Shown: positions 18,165 through 26,516 of the stretch, piece after piece
Numbering within the stretch: position 1 is the first letter of the stretch
Layout of the letters: every line of letters starts with the position of its first letter
DNA from: Streptomyces hydrogenans
Lineage (GTDB): Bacteria > Actinomycetota > Actinomycetes > Streptomycetales > Streptomycetaceae
DNA: 64,000 bases
Direction: 5' to 3'
Assembly (NCBI RefSeq): GCF_014656075.1
Contig: NZ_BNBS01000004.1
Span: 1-64,000, forward strand
Position numbers and translations under genes: made by a program
The notes under the pieces: generated by a model
Databases searched by the model: none
What the model was told of the DNA's origin: nothing
The model's input: only the letters and a program-made list of their open reading frames with translations

Positions 18165-20585
18165 TCAGGAGGTGCCGAACTGCTGGTCGGCGGTGGTGCC
18201 GCAGGCGTACTGGACCGCCACGGCGCCGTTCGCCGTGGAGGCGCCGTTCACGGTGAGGCACTTGCCGCTGTGCCGGGCGAGCAGGGTGAGGTACCCGTCG
18301 GACGACCGGTGGACCGACCACTGCTGGTTGGCGCCGCCGTTGCAGCCGTACTGGAAGACGACCGCGCCGTCGGCGGTCGACTCGTTGGTGACGTCGAGGC
18401 ACTTGCCGCTGTGCCGGGCGACGACACTGACGTAGCCGCCGTCCGCCGGGCGCAGGGACCACTGCTGGTTGGTCGCGCCGCCGCAGGTGTACTGGAGGAC
18501 CTGGGCGCCGTCGGCGCTGGAGGCGCCGCTCACGTCGAGGCACTTGCCGCTGTGGCGCAGGCGCAGGGGCGTCCAGGTGTCGGCCGCCGCGGAGCGGAAG
18601 GTCCAGGACTGGTTGGAGCCGGTCGTCGGGCGGTAGACCGCGACGGGCGCGCCGTCGGCGGTGGACTCGCCGCTGACGTCCAGGAGCTTGCCGGCTGCGG
18701 CGTTGACGAGCGTGTGGTGCCCGTCCCCGGTGGTGGACAGCAGCCACTTCTGCTCGGCGGAGGTGCCCGGGGTCACCAGGGCGAGGGCGTCGCCCTGGGC
18801 CGCGAGCGCCTTGCCGTTGGCGACGCTCGTGACGCGGTAGGCCGCGGTGTTGCCCCAGTCGGCCGCGTCGAGCTTGGTGAACTTCCACTGCTGCGCCGTG
18901 GTGCCGGGGCTGGAGGTGCGCTGGACCAGCGTGGTCCGGCCGTTGGTGGTGGCGACGGCCAGGGCCTTGCCGCTGTGGTCGTTGAGCAGCTGCCGCGCGG
19001 CGCCGGTGGGGGCCGTGGTGTCGGCGTTGTTCACGCCCGTCGCACCGGGCAGGACGAAGGTGGTGACGGAGCCGGGACCGACGGTGGCGGTGAGCGTCTT
19101 CCCGGCGGGGGCGAGGTCGCTCTCGCGCTGGAGGTTCTTGGTGCCGTCGGTGGTGTAGCGCTCGACGGCCCCCGTGCCCACGGACTGGAATCCGCCGAGG
19201 TTCAGGGTGAGCCGCTGGGACGCGCCGGTGGGGTTGGTGTGGACGACGACCGCGCCCTGCCCGGCCGGCCGCAGGGCGGCGAAGGTGTCGGCGTTGTCGG
19301 TGTTGATGACGCGGGCGCCCGGGCGGACGAACTTGGTGTAGTTCGCCATCGCCCAGTACTTCTTGTTCTTGCGGAGGGGCTCGGTGGTGGCGTCGGCCGG
19401 GGTGAAGTCGGTCTGGATGAGGCCCCAGTTGGAGTTCTCGCGCCCCGGGGTCATGTTCTCGTAGTCCTCGACCGCCTGCCACAGGACCCAGGCGCGGGGC
19501 TCCAGTTCGCGGAAGTCCTCGTTCACGCGCTGGGTGAGGTCGAGGGCGGGGCTCATGTCGGTGAAGCTCTGCCCGACGCTGCCGCCGAGGTCCACCTCGG
19601 ACATCCACAGCGGGGTGGCGGTGCCCTTGGCGATGTCGCGGACACCGGTGCGGCCGCCGGTGCTGTACGTGTGGGTGTTGAGCCGGCCGAGCGCGGCCTT
19701 GGTCGCCGGGTCGTAGGCGTCCCAGTTGGTGCGGAAGGTGTTCGGGTTGGTCTCGTCCATGCCGGCGACGCGCGTGCCGACGCCGTCGGCGTTCAGCCGG
19801 GCCCGCATGGTGGTGACCATGCGGGCCTGCGAGGCGGGGTCCCAGTGGGAGCCTTCCTGCCGGCCGCCCGCGCCCCAGTAGCTGGTGTTGGGTTCGTTGA
19901 CGGGGGAAAGGGTGTCGAAGGTGACGCCGGTGGCGTCCTGCGCGCGCTCCATGGCGCCCGAGAGGTACGCGGCGAACCGGTCGTACTGGTCGGAGCGGAG
20001 GTTGTCCTCCCCGGCGTTCCAGTTGCCCGAGACCAGACCGCTGCGGGTCATGAAGTAGGGCGCGGAGTTGGAGAAGGCCTCGAACGTGTCGGCGCCGCGC
20101 GCCTTGGCGGCGGTGAGCCACCAGCGTTGGTTGGCGTCGGCGTCCGGATTCCAGTGGGTGGGGTTGTTCGGGTCCCACCAGTCGGGGGACTCGGACCCGG
20201 GACGGTTCCACCAGCCGGGGACGGCGGCACCGGCCCGCATGTAGGGGGTGGTCTCGGGGCTGTCGCCGCCGCCGATGTTGTAGCGGGCGATGGTGAAACC
20301 GAGGCCGTCCGCGCCGTAGAGGGCGTCCGCGAGCGCGTTGCGCTGGGCGTCCGGCCAGCCTCCGGTCACGTTGGCGAACCAGGCGAGCGCCGTCCCCCAG
20401 CCCTCGAACGGCTGCTGCTGGTAGCTGGGATCGGGGCGGACGGTCACGGCCTGTTCGGCACTCTCCGCCGCCGCGGAGGCCATGGGCGTGAGGCCGGTCG
20501 CGAGGAGCGCGGCCACGGCGGCGGCGCCCAGGAGCGCGGCGCTGCCGCGCATGCGGTTCGGGGGGCGTACACGGGTGGGGGGCAT
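18165..20585 (-). CDS. Secreted GH30 endo-beta-1,6-galactanase with ricin-type (CBM13) modules
   Basis: An 806-residue exported glycoside hydrolase. Signal peptide about 1-40. The GH30 (beta/alpha)8 barrel plus beta-domain spans about 45-520; the acid/base is E231 in SPVNEPN and the nucleophile is E330 in LWMSEVD. PFEGWGTALAWFANVTGGW and GFTIARYNIGGG match the galactanase branch (GH30 subfamily 5) that cuts beta-1,6-galactan side chains of arabinogalactan. Residues about 540-806 contain two ricin B/CBM13 domains with repeated GKCLDV and QQW motifs that bind galactose-containing glycans. Start ATG 20583-20585. It lies 231 bp from the GH43 exo-galactanase gene, same direction. Confidence 0.88.
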   Translation of the reverse strand: MPPTRVRPPNRMRGSAALLGAAAVAALLATGLTPMASAAAESAEQAVTVRPDPSYQQQPFEGWGTALAWFANVTGGWPDAQRNALADALYGADGLGFTIARYNIGGGDSPETTPYMRAGAAVPGWWNRPGSESPDWWDPNNPTHWNPDADANQRWWLTAAKARGADTFEAFSNSAPYFMTRSGLVSGNWNAGEDNLRSDQYDRFAAYLSGAMERAQDATGVTFDTLSPVNEPNTSYWGAGGRQEGSHWDPASQARMVTTMRARLNADGVGTRVAGMDETNPNTFRTNWDAYDPATKAALGRLNTHTYSTGGRTGVRDIAKGTATPLWMSEVDLGGSVGQSFTDMSPALDLTQRVNEDFRELEPRAWVLWQAVEDYENMTPGRENSNWGLIQTDFTPADATTEPLRKNKKYWAMANYTKFVRPGARVINTDNADTFAALRPAGQGAVVVHTNPTGASQRLTLNLGGFQSVGTGAVERYTTDGTKNLQRESDLAPAGKTLTATVGPGSVTTFVLPGATGVNNADTTAPTGAARQLLNDHSGKALAVATTNGRTTLVQRTSSPGTTAQQWKFTKLDAADWGNTAAYRVTSVANGKALAAQGDALALVTPGTSAEQKWLLSTTGDGHHTLVNAAAGKLLDVSGESTADGAPVAVYRPTTGSNQSWTFRSAAADTWTPLRLRHSGKCLDVSGASSADGAQVLQYTCGGATNQQWSLRPADGGYVSVVARHSGKCLDVTNESTADGAVVFQYGCNGGANQQWSVHRSSDGYLTLLARHSGKCLTVNGASTANGAVAVQYACGTTADQQFGTS

Positions 20586-20631
20586 GGTCGGTCGGTCTCC
20601 TTGAGTGCGTCGTGGAACCGGGGGCCGGGAT

Positions 20632-20688
20632 CCGGGGCCGGAGCGGGGCCTGGATCCGGGGGCCGGGGCCGGAGCGGGGCCTGGATCC
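20632..20688. repeat. 26-bp perfect direct repeat, period 31
   Basis: Bases 20632-20657 and 20663-20688 are identical and include GGAGCGGGGCCTGGATCC. They lie in a low-complexity GC stretch between the GH43 stop and the GH30 start, i.e. in the 5' leader of GH30; further CCGAGGTCC-type repeats follow to about 20725. Confidence 0.9.
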
Positions 20689-20816
20689 CGGGGCCGAGGT
20701 CCGAGGTCCCGGGGCCGAGGTCCAAGATCCGCGGTCGTGGATCCCGGCTCCCGGATCACCGGAGGGGCGGAGCGGTGCGGCGGGCCGAGGTACGGCCCGC
20801 CGCGGTCGGGGGAAGG

Positions 20817-22256
20817 TCAGACGGTCGCGCGGAGCCACTTCTGGTTGGCGCCGTTGTTGCAGCTCCACTGGATGAGCGGCGTGCCGTCGTTCGTGGAGGT
20901 GTTGGTGACGTCCAGGCACTTGCCGCTCTGCGCGGCGGACAGCTGCACGGCGCCGCCGGAGGCCTTCACCGTCCACTGCTGCGCGGTCGTGCCGTCGCAC
21001 GCGTACTGGACGATCGCGGCGCCGTCGGCCTTCGACGCGTCCCTGGGGGCGAGGCACTTTCCGCTGTAGCGGCTCACGATCTGCACCCGGCCGTTGCCGG
21101 CGGGCTTCAGCCAGAACTGCTGGTTGACTCCGCGGGAGCAGCTCCACTGGATGAGGGCGGCGCCGTCGGCGGTGGACCGGTCGGCGACGTCGGCGCACTT
21201 GCCGCTGTGCGAGGCGGTCAGGGTCTCCCACGTGCCGAGGCCCTGCACCGTGCCGGCGGCGGTGTCGACGGCGACCTGCGGGAAGTAGTCCATGGTCATG
21301 GTGGTGTCGGTGGGGAACTTCAGCGGGAGCCAGACGTACTGGGAGTCCTGGACCATGCCGCCCATCGAGTTGCCCCAGCGGTCGCCCATGTAGAGGTACG
21401 AGGTGCCGGACGTGCCCTGGACCGGGAGGACGTACGCGGTCTGGGAGCCGTAGGTGTTCCAGTCGCCGACGTCCTGGAGGCCCGTCCAGGTGCCGGTGAT
21501 GCTGGTGGCGGTGGCGTACTTCTGCTGGTTGGGGGACCAGCCCGTGGCGCCGGAGGTGAGCAGGAAGTAGACGCCGTTGCGCTTGAACATCGCGGGTGCC
21601 TCCCGCCACTGCCCGGACCACAGCTTCTGCACCTGGGCGTCGACGGCGGTGTAGTCCGGGGTCAGCCGGTAGACGTGCAGGTCCGCGTTCTCGTTCGCCG
21701 CGGAGATCATGTAGCCGGTGCCGTCGGTGTCGACGAACGTCGTGATGTCCCGGGACATGTGGCCCAGCGGGCGGAAGCTGCCGCGCCAGGAGTAGTCGCC
21801 GTCGACGGTCGAGGAGACCGCGACCGCGGCGCGGGCCTCGGAGTAGTCGGTGGCGCTGCCCTCCTTGTGCATCCACATCACGAACTGGCCGGTCGAGGCG
21901 TTGTGGACGACCTTGGGCCGCTCGATGTTCGCGCCCGCGAGTTCGGGGTCGGTCTCCTGGGTGAGGACGTGGTTGCGGAACTCCCACGTCTTCAGGTCCG
22001 TGGAGCGGTAGGCGGAGACGTACCGGAAGCTGTTGTCGGCGTTGCGGTCCTCGCCGAACCAGTAGTAGTACGAGCCCACCTTGAGGACCCCGCCGCCGTG
22101 GGCGTGGACGGGGTTGCCCGCCGGGTCGGTGAACTGGGTGGCATTGGTGACGGTGACGGCTGCGGCATGGGCCGTGCCGGCGGCGCCCAGCAGGGACAGG
22201 AGGACGGCGCAGAGTGCGGTGAGCACGGTGGCCGTTCTCGAGGACGTACGTCGCAT
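20817..22256 (-). CDS. Secreted GH43 exo-beta-1,3-galactanase with CBM13
   Basis: A 479-residue exported enzyme. Signal peptide 1-32 (AGTAHAAA). Residues about 33-340 are a five-blade GH43 propeller with subfamily-24-like features: HAHGGGVLKVGSYYYWFGEDR, NIERPKVVHN and GSQTAYVLPVQG. In that subfamily a Gln can replace the usual Asp base, and Q in SQTAYVLP is a candidate. Residues about 345-479 are a ricin-type CBM13 with three GKC repeats (SGKCADV, SGKCLAP, SGKCLDV) and QQW/QKW motifs, the same architecture as known bacterial exo-beta-1,3-galactanases. It would trim the galactan backbone from the end. ATG 22254-22256 has GAGG nine bases upstream. A run of five G-tracts sits just upstream in the leader. 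Confidence 0.87.
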   Translation of the reverse strand: MRRTSSRTATVLTALCAVLLSLLGAAGTAHAAAVTVTNATQFTDPAGNPVHAHGGGVLKVGSYYYWFGEDRNADNSFRYVSAYRSTDLKTWEFRNHVLTQETDPELAGANIERPKVVHNASTGQFVMWMHKEGSATDYSEARAAVAVSSTVDGDYSWRGSFRPLGHMSRDITTFVDTDGTGYMISAANENADLHVYRLTPDYTAVDAQVQKLWSGQWREAPAMFKRNGVYFLLTSGATGWSPNQQKYATATSITGTWTGLQDVGDWNTYGSQTAYVLPVQGTSGTSYLYMGDRWGNSMGGMVQDSQYVWLPLKFPTDTTMTMDYFPQVAVDTAAGTVQGLGTWETLTASHSGKCADVADRSTADGAALIQWSCSRGVNQQFWLKPAGNGRVQIVSRYSGKCLAPRDASKADGAAIVQYACDGTTAQQWTVKASGGAVQLSAAQSGKCLDVTNTSTNDGTPLIQWSCNNGANQKWLRATV

Positions 22257-22276
22257 GATCGCGTACCTCGCGGTCT

Positions 22277-22302
22277 GGGGTGGGGGCGGGGAGGGGAGGG
22301 GG
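22277..22302 (+). other. G-quadruplex-forming motif
   Basis: Five runs of four or five G separated by single bases (GGGG T GGGGG C GGGG A GGGG A GGGGG). It lies about 20 bases upstream of the GH43 start codon; the transcript carries the C-rich complement, so any quadruplex would form in the displaced DNA strand. Confidence 0.8.
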
Positions 22303-22480
22303 CCCGGGAAGGCCCCGCGCGGCGGTCGGGCAGGCGGGGCGTGCCCCTCGGGTGGGGGTGTCCGCGACTGCCGAGGCGGCACGCTCAGGGATCGCGTGCC
22401 CGGCCGGGGACGACGGCCGGGAAGTTCCGGCATCGCCGACGGAAGGTGATCTCCCGTTACGGGAAGGTGTCACCGGATCG

Positions 22481-22494
22481 TGTTCGCGTAAACA
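22481..22494. promoter_or_regulatory. LacI-type operator 1
   Basis: TGTTCGCGTAAACA, an imperfect palindrome sharing the TGTTTGCG-YAAACA pattern with four other sites in the window. Positioned between the divergent GH43 and LacI genes. Confidence 0.75.
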
Positions 22495-22578
22495 TCGCGC
22501 TTCGGAGGAGAGTTTGGGAGGGGCGGGAGGGGCTGTCAAGGATTCCGACACGATCCGACGGAGTTGGACCGGCTGGTA

Positions 22579-22592
22579 TGTTTGCGCCAACA
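22579..22592. promoter_or_regulatory. LacI-type operator 2
   Basis: TGTTTGCGCCAACA, same pattern, 56 bp before the LacI start codon, consistent with autoregulation. Confidence 0.75.
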
Positions 22593-22647
22593 CGCTCCAG
22601 GGTCTCCGCGCGGGCGGCTCCCGATGTCTCCGACGGAAGGGCACGTG

Positions 22648-23706
22648 ATGGCGACGGACAACACGACGCGGGCGCGCCGCTCCCGGCCGGCCCGCCAGTG
22701 GCCCTCCATGGCGGACGTCGCCGCGATGGCGGGCGTCTCCTCGCAGACCGTCTCCCGGGTGGCGAACAACCGCCAGAACGTCGACGCCGGCACCCGCGAG
22801 AAGGTGCTCTCCGCCATGCAGTCCCTCGGCTACCGCCCCAACACGGCGGCCCGCGCGCTGGTCACCGGCCGGTTCGGGGCGCTCGGCGTCGTCAGCTTCG
22901 GCATGGGGGCGCACGGCAACGCCCGGACGCTCGGCGCGATCGCCGACGCCGCCCGCGAGGCCGACTACTCCGTGAACTTCATGGGCGTACGCGCCCAGAC
23001 CGAGGCGGCCGTGCGGCACGCCTTCCAGCACCTGATGCTCCAGTCCGTGGACGGCATCGTGCTCGTCGAATCACAGATGCTGGACACCCCGTCGCTGCGG
23101 CTGCCGCCGTCGATGCCGGTCGTCGTCGCGGACGGCGACACCGGGCACGCGTACCCGAACGTCGACTTCGACCAGGCCCACGGCGCGCAGAGCGTGGTCT
23201 CCCACCTGCTCGGCCTCGGCCACCGCACCGTCTGGCACCTCGCCGGCCCCGCCGACTCCTTCGCCGCGCGCCGGCGCGCCGAGGCGTGGCGTCGGACCCT
23301 GACGGACGCGGGCGCGCCCGTCCCGCCGGTCGCGTACGGCGACTGGTCGGCCCGGTCCGGCTACCGCACCGGCCTCGACCTCGCCCGGCGCCCCGAGGTC
23401 ACGGCCGTCTTCGCCGCGAACGACCAGATGGCGATGGGGCTGATGCGCGCGCTGCACGAGGCGGGCAGGAGCGTGCCGGGGGACGTCAGCGTGGCGGGTT
23501 TCGACGACATCGCCGAGGCCCCATACCTCCAGCCGCCCCTGACGACCGTCCACCAGGACTTCGAGGTCGTCGGCAAGCACTGCGTCGCCCTGCTGCTCGA
23601 CCAGATCGAGGGCCGTACGGACGGCCCGCGCCGCCGCGCCGTCGAACCGGTCCTCGTCGTCCGGTCGAGCACGGCACCACCCCGCCCCGGCTCCGGGACA
23701 ACCTGA
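22648..23706 (+). CDS. LacI family transcriptional repressor
   Basis: A 352-residue repressor. The LacI helix-turn-helix is at about residues 20-73 (SMADVAAMAGVSSQTVSRVANN, LGYRPNTAARAL), followed by a periplasmic-binding-like sugar-sensing domain (SVDGIVLVES, ANDQMAMGLM, VAGFDDIAEA, PLTTVHQDF). ATG 22648 was chosen because GGAAGG lies seven bases upstream; a further ATG 24 bases upstream has no better site. Two operator-like palindromes in its promoter region suggest it controls itself and the divergent galactanase genes. It resembles the second LacI gene at 24309-25394 in domain content and in the GLGHxTVWHxAGP motif, so they may be old paralogues. Confidence 0.93.
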   Translation: MATDNTTRARRSRPARQWPSMADVAAMAGVSSQTVSRVANNRQNVDAGTREKVLSAMQSLGYRPNTAARALVTGRFGALGVVSFGMGAHGNARTLGAIADAAREADYSVNFMGVRAQTEAAVRHAFQHLMLQSVDGIVLVESQMLDTPSLRLPPSMPVVVADGDTGHAYPNVDFDQAHGAQSVVSHLLGLGHRTVWHLAGPADSFAARRRAEAWRRTLTDAGAPVPPVAYGDWSARSGYRTGLDLARRPEVTAVFAANDQMAMGLMRALHEAGRSVPGDVSVAGFDDIAEAPYLQPPLTTVHQDFEVVGKHCVALLLDQIEGRTDGPRRRAVEPVLVVRSSTAPPRPGSGTT

Positions 23707-23717
23707 GGCCGGGCTCC

Positions 23718-23759
23718 GGGGCCGCCGGGGCCGCCGGGGCCGCCGGGGCCGCCGGGGCC
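23718..23759. repeat. Minisatellite, 9-bp unit, about 4.7 copies
   Basis: Tandem GGGGCCGCC starting 12 bases after the LacI stop codon. Confidence 0.9.
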
Positions 23760-23957
23760 ATGGAACCGGCGCGCTTGCGACCTGCGCCTGGGCCGCCTGG
23801 GCCTGGGCCGCCGCCTGAGCCTGGGCCGGGGCCTGCACGTGGACCGATGCCCGGCCTGGGCCAACGCCCGAGGACCGGGCCGACGCCAGGGCTTGGGCCT
23901 GGGCCCGTACCTGAGCCCTGACCGACCCCCGCACCCGAACCGGCCCCGGCCCTACCC

Positions 23958-24217
23958 GGTCCGATCCCAGTCCGACCGGGTCACGGCCCGACTGGCCCTA
24001 CCTCAACGGGGTCCGCCGCGACGTGGGCCCGCACCGGGGACGGGGATCGGGCCGGAGCCTGGGCCCGCCCAGAAAGCAGGTCGGCGTCCGTACGCAGGGC
24101 GGCACCCACACCTGGGCCGGTAACCGAACCGGCACAGGTGCCCGCACCCGTACCCGAATCCGTCCCGGCGCTCCCCGGTCCGACCCCAACCCGACCGGGT
24201 CACGGCCCGACTGGCCC
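23958..24217. repeat. 41-bp direct repeat pair
   Basis: Bases 23958-23998 and 24177-24217 match at 38 of 41 positions; the shared core includes CCGACCGGGTCACGGCCCGA. Spacing 219 bp. Confidence 0.85.
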
Positions 24218-24308
24218 CGATCCAACCGGATCCCGACCGGACCGGAACCCGCAGCCGTACCCAGGCCCACTCACGCCCACGCCCACGCCCACGCCCGACG
24301 AGCCCGTT

Positions 24309-25394
24309 TCAGCGCGTCGTCCGGTCCTCGCCGGGCGGGGGTGCCGTGCTGGCGCGTTCCTTCAGGGTGGTGGCGACGAGGCGGACGCCCGTCACCGTCT
24401 CGCCGGCCAGTTCCCGCAGGACCGCGTCGACGCACAGGGCGCCCACCTCGGCGAAGTCCTGGTGGACCGTCGTCAGGGGCGGGATGAAGGACGCCGCCTC
24501 GGGGATGTCGTCGAAGCCGACGACGCTCACGTCTTCGGGGACGCGGACGCCCCGGTCGTGGAAGGCCCGCAGCACGCCGAGGGCCATCTGGTCATTGGCC
24601 ACGAACACCGCCGTGCAGGACTCCTCGTCGGCGAGCCTCAGGCCCGCCTCGTACCCCGACTCGGGGGCCCAGTCCCCGCGCAGTACGGGCGGGACCGGGC
24701 AGCCCTCCTCGCGCAGGGCCGCCTCCCACGCCTCTGCGCGGCGGCCGGCGGCGAAGGACTCCTCGGGGCCCGCTACGTGCCAGACCGTCTCGTGGCCGAG
24801 TCCGAGCAGGTGGCGCACCGCGGAGCGGGCGCCCTGCCGCTGGTCGGTGTCCACCACCGGGAAGCGGCCCGTGGCGTCGGAGTCCACGACGACCACCTTG
24901 ACGTGCGGCGGCAGGGTGAGGGCGACGGCATCGAGCAGGTGCACCTCCATGATCAGTACGGCGGCGTCGACCGCCAGTTCGTCGAGGCGGGTGAAGGCCC
25001 CCTTGACGTTGTCCTGGGTGGGCGCGTCGAGCGGGATGAGGGTGACGGCGTAGCCGGCGCGGGACGCCGAGCCGGTGACGGCGTCGAGGGTCCGGACGTT
25101 GCCGGTGCTGCTGAGCCCGCCGATGATGACGCCGATGGCCCGGAAGTCCCCGCGCTTGAGGGCGCGGGCCGCGCTGTTGGGGCGGTAGCCCAGCTCCTTC
25201 ATCGCGTCGAGGACCTTCTGCCGGGTCGCCTCGACGACGGCCCCGTCGCCGTTGGAGACGCGGGAGACCGTCTGCGCGGACACCCCCGCCCGCTGGGCGA
25301 CGTCCGCCATGGAGACGCGGCGCGGTCTGCCCCGCGCCCCGCGCCGTCCGTCGTCCGCGGCCGCCGACCGACCGGTCGCCTTCTGCTCAGTCAC
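24309..25394 (-). CDS. LacI family transcriptional repressor
   Basis: A 361-residue repressor. HTH about residues 28-82 (SMADVAQRAGVSAQTVSRVSN, LGYRPNSAARAL), then a sugar-sensing domain (DAAVLIMEV, ANDQMALGVLRAF, VVGFDDIPEA, PLTTVHQDF). GTG 25392-25394 has AGAGGG six bases upstream; an ATG 15 bases further upstream is an alternative. It is divergent from the sugar importer operon starting at 25583, with a TGATTGCGTAAACA operator between them, so it is the likely repressor of that importer. It converges on the first LacI gene across a repeat-rich spacer. Confidence 0.93.
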   Translation of the reverse strand: MTEQKATGRSAAADDGRRGARGRPRRVSMADVAQRAGVSAQTVSRVSNGDGAVVEATRQKVLDAMKELGYRPNSAARALKRGDFRAIGVIIGGLSSTGNVRTLDAVTGSASRAGYAVTLIPLDAPTQDNVKGAFTRLDELAVDAAVLIMEVHLLDAVALTLPPHVKVVVVDSDATGRFPVVDTDQRQGARSAVRHLLGLGHETVWHVAGPEESFAAGRRAEAWEAALREEGCPVPPVLRGDWAPESGYEAGLRLADEESCTAVFVANDQMALGVLRAFHDRGVRVPEDVSVVGFDDIPEAASFIPPLTTVHQDFAEVGALCVDAVLRELAGETVTGVRLVATTLKERASTAPPPGEDRTTR

Positions 25395-25466
25395 CCGAGT
25401 CCCTCTCATTCGCCGCCCCTTCGTGCTTGACGGCCCTCAGCGGCAGTGTCACCATCACCCTACCGA

Positions 25467-25480
25467 TGATTGCGTAAACA
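25467..25480. promoter_or_regulatory. LacI-type operator 3
   Basis: TGATTGCGTAAACA between the divergent LacI gene and the importer operon, sharing the GCGTAAACA half with operator 1. Confidence 0.75.
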
Positions 25481-25582
25481 TTCCTCGTCGGCCAGCCCCT
25501 CACAGGGGCGGTTCTCGGCCACAGGCCCCATTGCCTCGCACCCCGTCTCCCGACCGTCCGGTCAACGACGCAAGGACCCACC

Positions 25583-26512
25583 ATGACGCTCCTGACGACG
25601 TCAGCACAGGCGGCCCCGCCGCCGCCCCGCCCACGCTCCCGGTTCCGCCTCCGCAAGGAAGCCTGGGTGGGGTGGGGGTTCGCCGGCCCGTTCGTCGCGG
25701 TCTTCGGCCTGGTGTTCCTCGCGCCGATCGGATACGCCCTCTATCTGAGCCTCTTCCGGGACCGGCTCATCGGCGGCACCTCCTTCGTCGGCCTCGACAA
25801 CTACGCGGACGCGCTCACCGACCCGCGCTTCTGGGACGGCCTGCTGCGCGTCGGGCTCTTCCTCCTCGTCCAGGTGCCGGTCATGCTGGGCATCGCCCTG
25901 CTCGTGGCCCTCGCGATCGACAGCGGCCGGCTCTACGGCGCGAGCTTCTTCCGGGTCGCCGTCTTCCTGCCGTACGCCGTCCCCGCCGTCGTCGCCAGCC
26001 TGATCTGGGGCTTCATGTACGGGACGCAGTTCGGGCTGGTCGGGAACGTCAACGACGCCCTCGGCGTCACGCTCCCCGACCCGCTGTCGCCGTCCCTGGT
26101 CCTCGCCTCCCTGGGCAACATCGTGACCTGGGAGTTCGTCGGCTACAACATGCTGATCTTCTACTCCGCGCTGAAGGTCGTCCCCCGCTCGCTGTACGAG
26201 GCCGCGGCGATCGACGGCGCGGGCGAGTGGCGGGTCGTGCGTTCGGTGAAGCTCCCGGCCATCCGCGGCGCCCTGGTGATCGCCACGATCTTCTCGATCA
26301 TCGGCAGCTTCCAGCTCTTCAACGAGCCGAGCATCCTGCAGAAGCTCGCGCCCAACGCCATCACCAGCGACTTCACCCCGAACCTCTACACCTACTCGCT
26401 GTCCTTCGCCGGACAGCAGCACAACTACGCGGCGACCGTCGCGATCGTGATGGGCGTGATCACCGCGATCATCGCCTACACGGTCCAGCTGCGCGGCATG
26501 CGGAAGGGCTGA
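25583..26512 (+). CDS. Carbohydrate ABC transporter permease (MalF type)
   Basis: A 309-residue membrane permease of the CUT1 family. About six transmembrane helices are visible, and the ATPase-contacting EAA loop reads EAAAIDGAGEWRVVRSVKLP (about 205-224). The cytoplasmic N-terminus is Pro/Arg-rich. Start ATG with AAGGA eight bases upstream. First gene of a three-gene importer operon (permease, permease, binding protein) that lacks its own ATPase; such CUT1 systems in Streptomyces share the MsiK ATPase encoded elsewhere. Context suggests galacto-oligosaccharide uptake. Confidence 0.9.
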   Translation: MTLLTTSAQAAPPPPRPRSRFRLRKEAWVGWGFAGPFVAVFGLVFLAPIGYALYLSLFRDRLIGGTSFVGLDNYADALTDPRFWDGLLRVGLFLLVQVPVMLGIALLVALAIDSGRLYGASFFRVAVFLPYAVPAVVASLIWGFMYGTQFGLVGNVNDALGVTLPDPLSPSLVLASLGNIVTWEFVGYNMLIFYSALKVVPRSLYEAAAIDGAGEWRVVRSVKLPAIRGALVIATIFSIIGSFQLFNEPSILQKLAPNAITSDFTPNLYTYSLSFAGQQHNYAATVAIVMGVITAIIAYTVQLRGMRKG

Positions 26513-26516
26513 GCCG

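Larger units (their letters stand above)
22257..22647. other. Divergent regulatory region between GH43 and LacI genes
   Basis: No gene seen in 391 bp. Contains a G-quadruplex-type run (22277-22302), two LacI-type operators (22481-22494 and 22579-22592), and by position the promoters for both the minus-strand galactanases and the plus-strand repressor gene. Confidence 0.75.
23707..24308. other. 600-bp low-complexity intergenic region between two LacI genes
   Basis: No convincing gene on either strand. The sequence is built from short degenerate GCCTGGGCC, CCCGACCGG and CCCACGCC words, with a 9-bp minisatellite at its start and a 41-bp diverged direct repeat inside. It separates two convergent repressor genes. 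Confidence 0.7.

Noticed and set aside
17182..23031. A 1949-residue open frame on the minus strand
   Set aside because: Only its last 266 codons, the DeoR gene, are real. The rest runs antisense or out of frame to GH30, GH43 and LacI genes that have clear catalytic motifs; open antisense frames are common at 70% GC.
18114..23921. A 1935-residue open frame on the plus strand
   Set aside because: Antisense to the galactanases, with Gly/Arg/Ala/Val-rich composition and no domain; a GC artefact.
23718..24217. CRISPR array
   Set aside because: Repeats are either direct 9-bp tandem units or a single diverged pair; there are no regular spacers and no cas genes.
23839..24487. Small Pro/Arg-rich frames in the spacer between the LacI genes
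   Set aside because: Composition follows the short degenerate DNA repeats; no ribosome site, signal or conserved motif.
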